Assembly: GCA_039814575.1 (NCBI GenBank)
Contig: JBCCAY010000009.1
Location: 1-64,000, forward strand
Reading direction: 5' to 3'
Source: MED-G105 sp039814575
GTDB taxonomy: Bacteria > Pseudomonadota > Alphaproteobacteria > Caulobacterales > Parvularculaceae
Length of the DNA: 64,000 nt
A program made the position numbers and the translations under genes. Below are positions 62,228 through 64,000 of the stretch, piece by piece. The notes below the pieces were generated by a model. It was not told where the DNA came from, did not search any database, and was given only the letters and a program-made list of their open reading frames with translations. Position 1 is the stretch's first letter; each line of letters starts with the position of its first letter.

Positions 62228-64000
62228 TTAGAAGTTCGCCGAAACCGAGAACGTGATGTTCCGGCCGAGAAGCGGCGCTAAGTCCTTAACGAACGAAGCG
62301 TGCTGGCGGGCTTCTTCGTCGAACAAGTTCGTCGCAGCGACATTCAACGAAATGATGCTGTCGGTGCCCGTCGGGCGGTAGGACGCATAGAGATTGAAGA
62401 GCGTGAACCCTTCGGTCGGCAACTCGAACGCCGCCACGTCATTTTGTTCATCGACAAGTTCGACTTCACCGCGGACATCCAAGAACTCGGAATTGGCTTC
62501 AATCCCGATCAAACCACGAAGCGGCGGAATACGCGGCAGGTCTTCATCCGCAGCGTCGACCGTTGCGCGCACATAAGACGCCGAAGCATCAGCGCTGAAA
62601 TCAAGGCCGGCCCAGTTGAAGAGCTCAGCGCCAGTCTCAACTTCGAAGCCGATGAATTCGGCGTCGTTTGCGAAGAACTGGAAGACCGGCAGGCCGTCTT
62701 CTTCCTCACCCGTCGCGGTTTCATAGATGAAGTCTTTATAAGACGTGTAGAAACCATTGACGCCAATCGCGAAGCCGCCGCTTGTATAACGCGCCGTCGC
62801 TTCAACGCCGCGCGCGACTTCTTCGTCGAGCGTGATGTCGCCAATTTCAAAGGCGTTCGTGGCCAAGTGCGGACCGTTTGAGAAAAGCTCTTCAATCGAC
62901 GGCGCACGCTCGGTGCGAGAGCCCGTCACGCCAAGAAAGATCTCTTCGGTCGGCGTGTAAGCAACGCCGCCCGAGACGGAGAAAGAATTGAACGTGCGAT
63001 CAACATCGATGTCCAAGATCTCTCCCGTCGCTTGGCCGTCATGGGACGTATGCTCATAGCGCCCGCCAATCTCCAAACGCCAATTGCCTTTGGTGGCTTC
63101 TTTGACGCCGAAAACGCCGAACTGCGAGGAGTCCGTCAGCGGAACAAAGGCTTCCTCACCGATCGCGGAAAACTCACGTTGACGGAATTGCAAGCCCACA
63201 GCGCCGTTCGCTTCCCAGCCCGCATAGTCTTTCGGACGGGTAAGAAGCTCCAAACGGCCTTCCAAACCTTCATTAGAGAAGACCGTGCCGGCCTCGCCGT
63301 TCGGTTCGAACTCAATGTGCTCATAGTCAGCGAAGCCAATGCGCAGCGACGCTTTGTTGAACGGCCCGAAATCGCGATTGATTTCGCCGGCGAGGTCGAT
63401 GCGACGTTGACGGACGTCAAGCGTGACGCCGCCTTCCTCTTCGCCTTCTTCTTCTTCTTCCTCTTCTTCTTCGCCCTCTTCATGCTCATGGGCGCCGGGA
63501 ACACCGTAAAGGCTGTCGATCGCGGTGCCGGAAATGCCGATGAACCCGTCTTCGAACACCCAGGAAAGGCCGCCCGTGGCGCCGCGGGTTTCGTAGAAGG
63601 TGTTCTCGACTTCGCCGAACACTTCTTCTTCCTCGTCCTCTTCTGGGCCTTCGGCTTCTTCAGCGGCGCGCAGCGCAGCGGACTCCGCAAAACCCGGGAT
63701 CAAATAGTCGTCACCGTCGCGGTAAAAACCGTCGCCGTGTAAAACGATCGTGCCGTTTCCGACTTCACCAAGCGCCGCGTCAACGGACCCGCCGAAACGG
63801 AAGCCGTCGTCATTGGTGGAGTTGCCGACGTTCGCGAAGACATCAATGTCGCCTTCTGGAACGCGCGTCGGAATTTTGTTGCTGATGACGTTGACAACGC
63901 CGCCAGCGGCCGATGAGCCGTAGCGCAGCATCGCGGTGCCGCGGACAATATCGACTTGTTCGGCAGCAGCCGGATCAATCGTGACGGCATGGTCCTGGCT
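62228..64000 (-). CDS. TonB-dependent receptor, ZnuD-like, partial
   Basis: The 590 C-terminal residues of a TonB-dependent outer-membrane receptor; the gene continues beyond the window's right edge. The plug-domain end is visible (DHAVTIDPAAAEQVDIVRGT, AMLRYGSSAAGGVVNVISN), followed by the beta barrel and the final LGRNITFSVSANF with an aromatic last residue. The DHAVTIDP...YG.SA.GGVVNV pattern is that of the ZnuD-like zinc/copper receptor group. An acidic, His-containing loop (AHEHEEGEEE, then a run of ~15 Glu/Gly) and a second Glu-rich loop (EEAEGPEEDEEEEVFG) would face outside and could bind metal. Substrate assignment to zinc is inference. Confidence 0.9.
   Translation of the reverse strand, partial: SQDHAVTIDPAAAEQVDIVRGTAMLRYGSSAAGGVVNVISNKIPTRVPEGDIDVFANVGNSTNDDGFRFGGSVDAALGEVGNGTIVLHGDGFYRDGDDYLIPGFAESAALRAAEEAEGPEEDEEEEVFGEVENTFYETRGATGGLSWVFEDGFIGISGTAIDSLYGVPGAHEHEEGEEEEEEEEEGEEEGGVTLDVRQRRIDLAGEINRDFGPFNKASLRIGFADYEHIEFEPNGEAGTVFSNEGLEGRLELLTRPKDYAGWEANGAVGLQFRQREFSAIGEEAFVPLTDSSQFGVFGVKEATKGNWRLEIGGRYEHTSHDGQATGEILDIDVDRTFNSFSVSGGVAYTPTEEIFLGVTGSRTERAPSIEELFSNGPHLATNAFEIGDITLDEEVARGVEATARYTSGGFAIGVNGFYTSYKDFIYETATGEEEDGLPVFQFFANDAEFIGFEVETGAELFNWAGLDFSADASASYVRATVDAADEDLPRIPPLRGLIGIEANSEFLDVRGEVELVDEQNDVAAFELPTEGFTLFNLYASYRPTGTDSIISLNVAATNLFDEEARQHASFVKDLAPLLGRNITFSVSANF

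Noticed and set aside
63136..63690. Antisense and alternative frames in the TonB receptor, including a hydrophobic Phe-rich stretch
   Set aside because: The Phe/Leu-rich run is just the complement of the Glu-coding repeats.
1..64000. CRISPR array or intact insertion sequence
   Set aside because: No regularly spaced direct repeats and no transposase gene with inverted ends were seen.

Overview
The window looks like a chromosomal segment of a GC-rich alphaproteobacterium. The best guess is a marine or aquatic lineage near Parvularculales, Caulobacterales or Maricaulales. Support comes from the chvI-chvG-hprK-EIIA(Man)-HPr order, the long bL21 with a C-terminal helix-hairpin-helix tail followed by rpmA, aroK-aroB followed by a CNNM/CorC protein, an HD hydrolase-phosphatase-NrtR-nadABC cluster, and several VPLPA-type (PEP-CTERM-like) sorting signals. 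No ribosomal RNA gene or other direct taxonomic marker is present, so the placement is inference.

Bases 1-12,200 look like an accessory region. The sequence is visibly more AT-rich, genes are looser, and gene remnants occur. It holds a cysteine-rich lipoprotein, a membrane protein with peptidoglycan-binding and Sel1 repeats, an unusual fusion of a Rieske domain to a complete thiamine-diphosphate enzyme with a YHS-domain protein upstream, a sulfotransferase remnant, and a probable sugar-acid catabolic locus (uronate dehydrogenase, LysR regulator, HpcH/HpaI aldolase, enolase-superfamily dehydratase, creatinase-like M24 protein). It ends at a truncated tyrosine-recombinase (integrase) gene next to the 3' end of tRNA-Ser(CGA). 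This is the usual architecture of an integrated island whose other end would lie left of the window.

Bases 12,500-31,000 carry core genes: rplU-rpmA, a large glycine-rich VPLPA-CTERM protein, accA, aroK-aroB-CNNM-MFS, a small K+ channel, infC (apparently starting at ATC), two glycosyltransferases and two alpha/beta hydrolases. Bases 30,800-34,700 form the ChvI/ChvG-HprK-PTS regulatory operon, which links envelope/acid sensing with a regulatory phosphotransfer chain. Bases 34,900-43,900 are housekeeping: PCD, DinB, MAPEG, acyl-CoA dehydrogenase, tadA, a large-subunit pseudouridine synthase, rsmD, an exported M20 amidohydrolase, a probable 6S RNA, 5-formyl-THF cyclo-ligase and a YmdB-type phosphoesterase.

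Bases 43,900-48,100 contain a spondin-domain VPLPA-CTERM protein and a methyl-accepting chemotaxis gene broken by an in-frame stop and a frameshift. Next come yebC, efp and an NAD-synthesis block (HD hydrolase, Tyr-phosphatase-like protein, NrtR, nadA-nadB-nadC) with a palindromic candidate operator before nadA. The right end holds a third sorting-signal protein, a SleB-type cell-wall hydrolase, pyruvate phosphate dikinase, a beta-helix lipoprotein and the C-terminal part of a ZnuD-like TonB-dependent receptor that runs off the window.

A pattern not explained by gene content is a set of perfect or near-perfect 11-19 bp head-to-tail duplications. They lie in short intergenic gaps upstream of rplU, accA, a glycosyltransferase gene, chvI and ppdK. 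No CRISPR array, rRNA operon or intact transposable element was seen.
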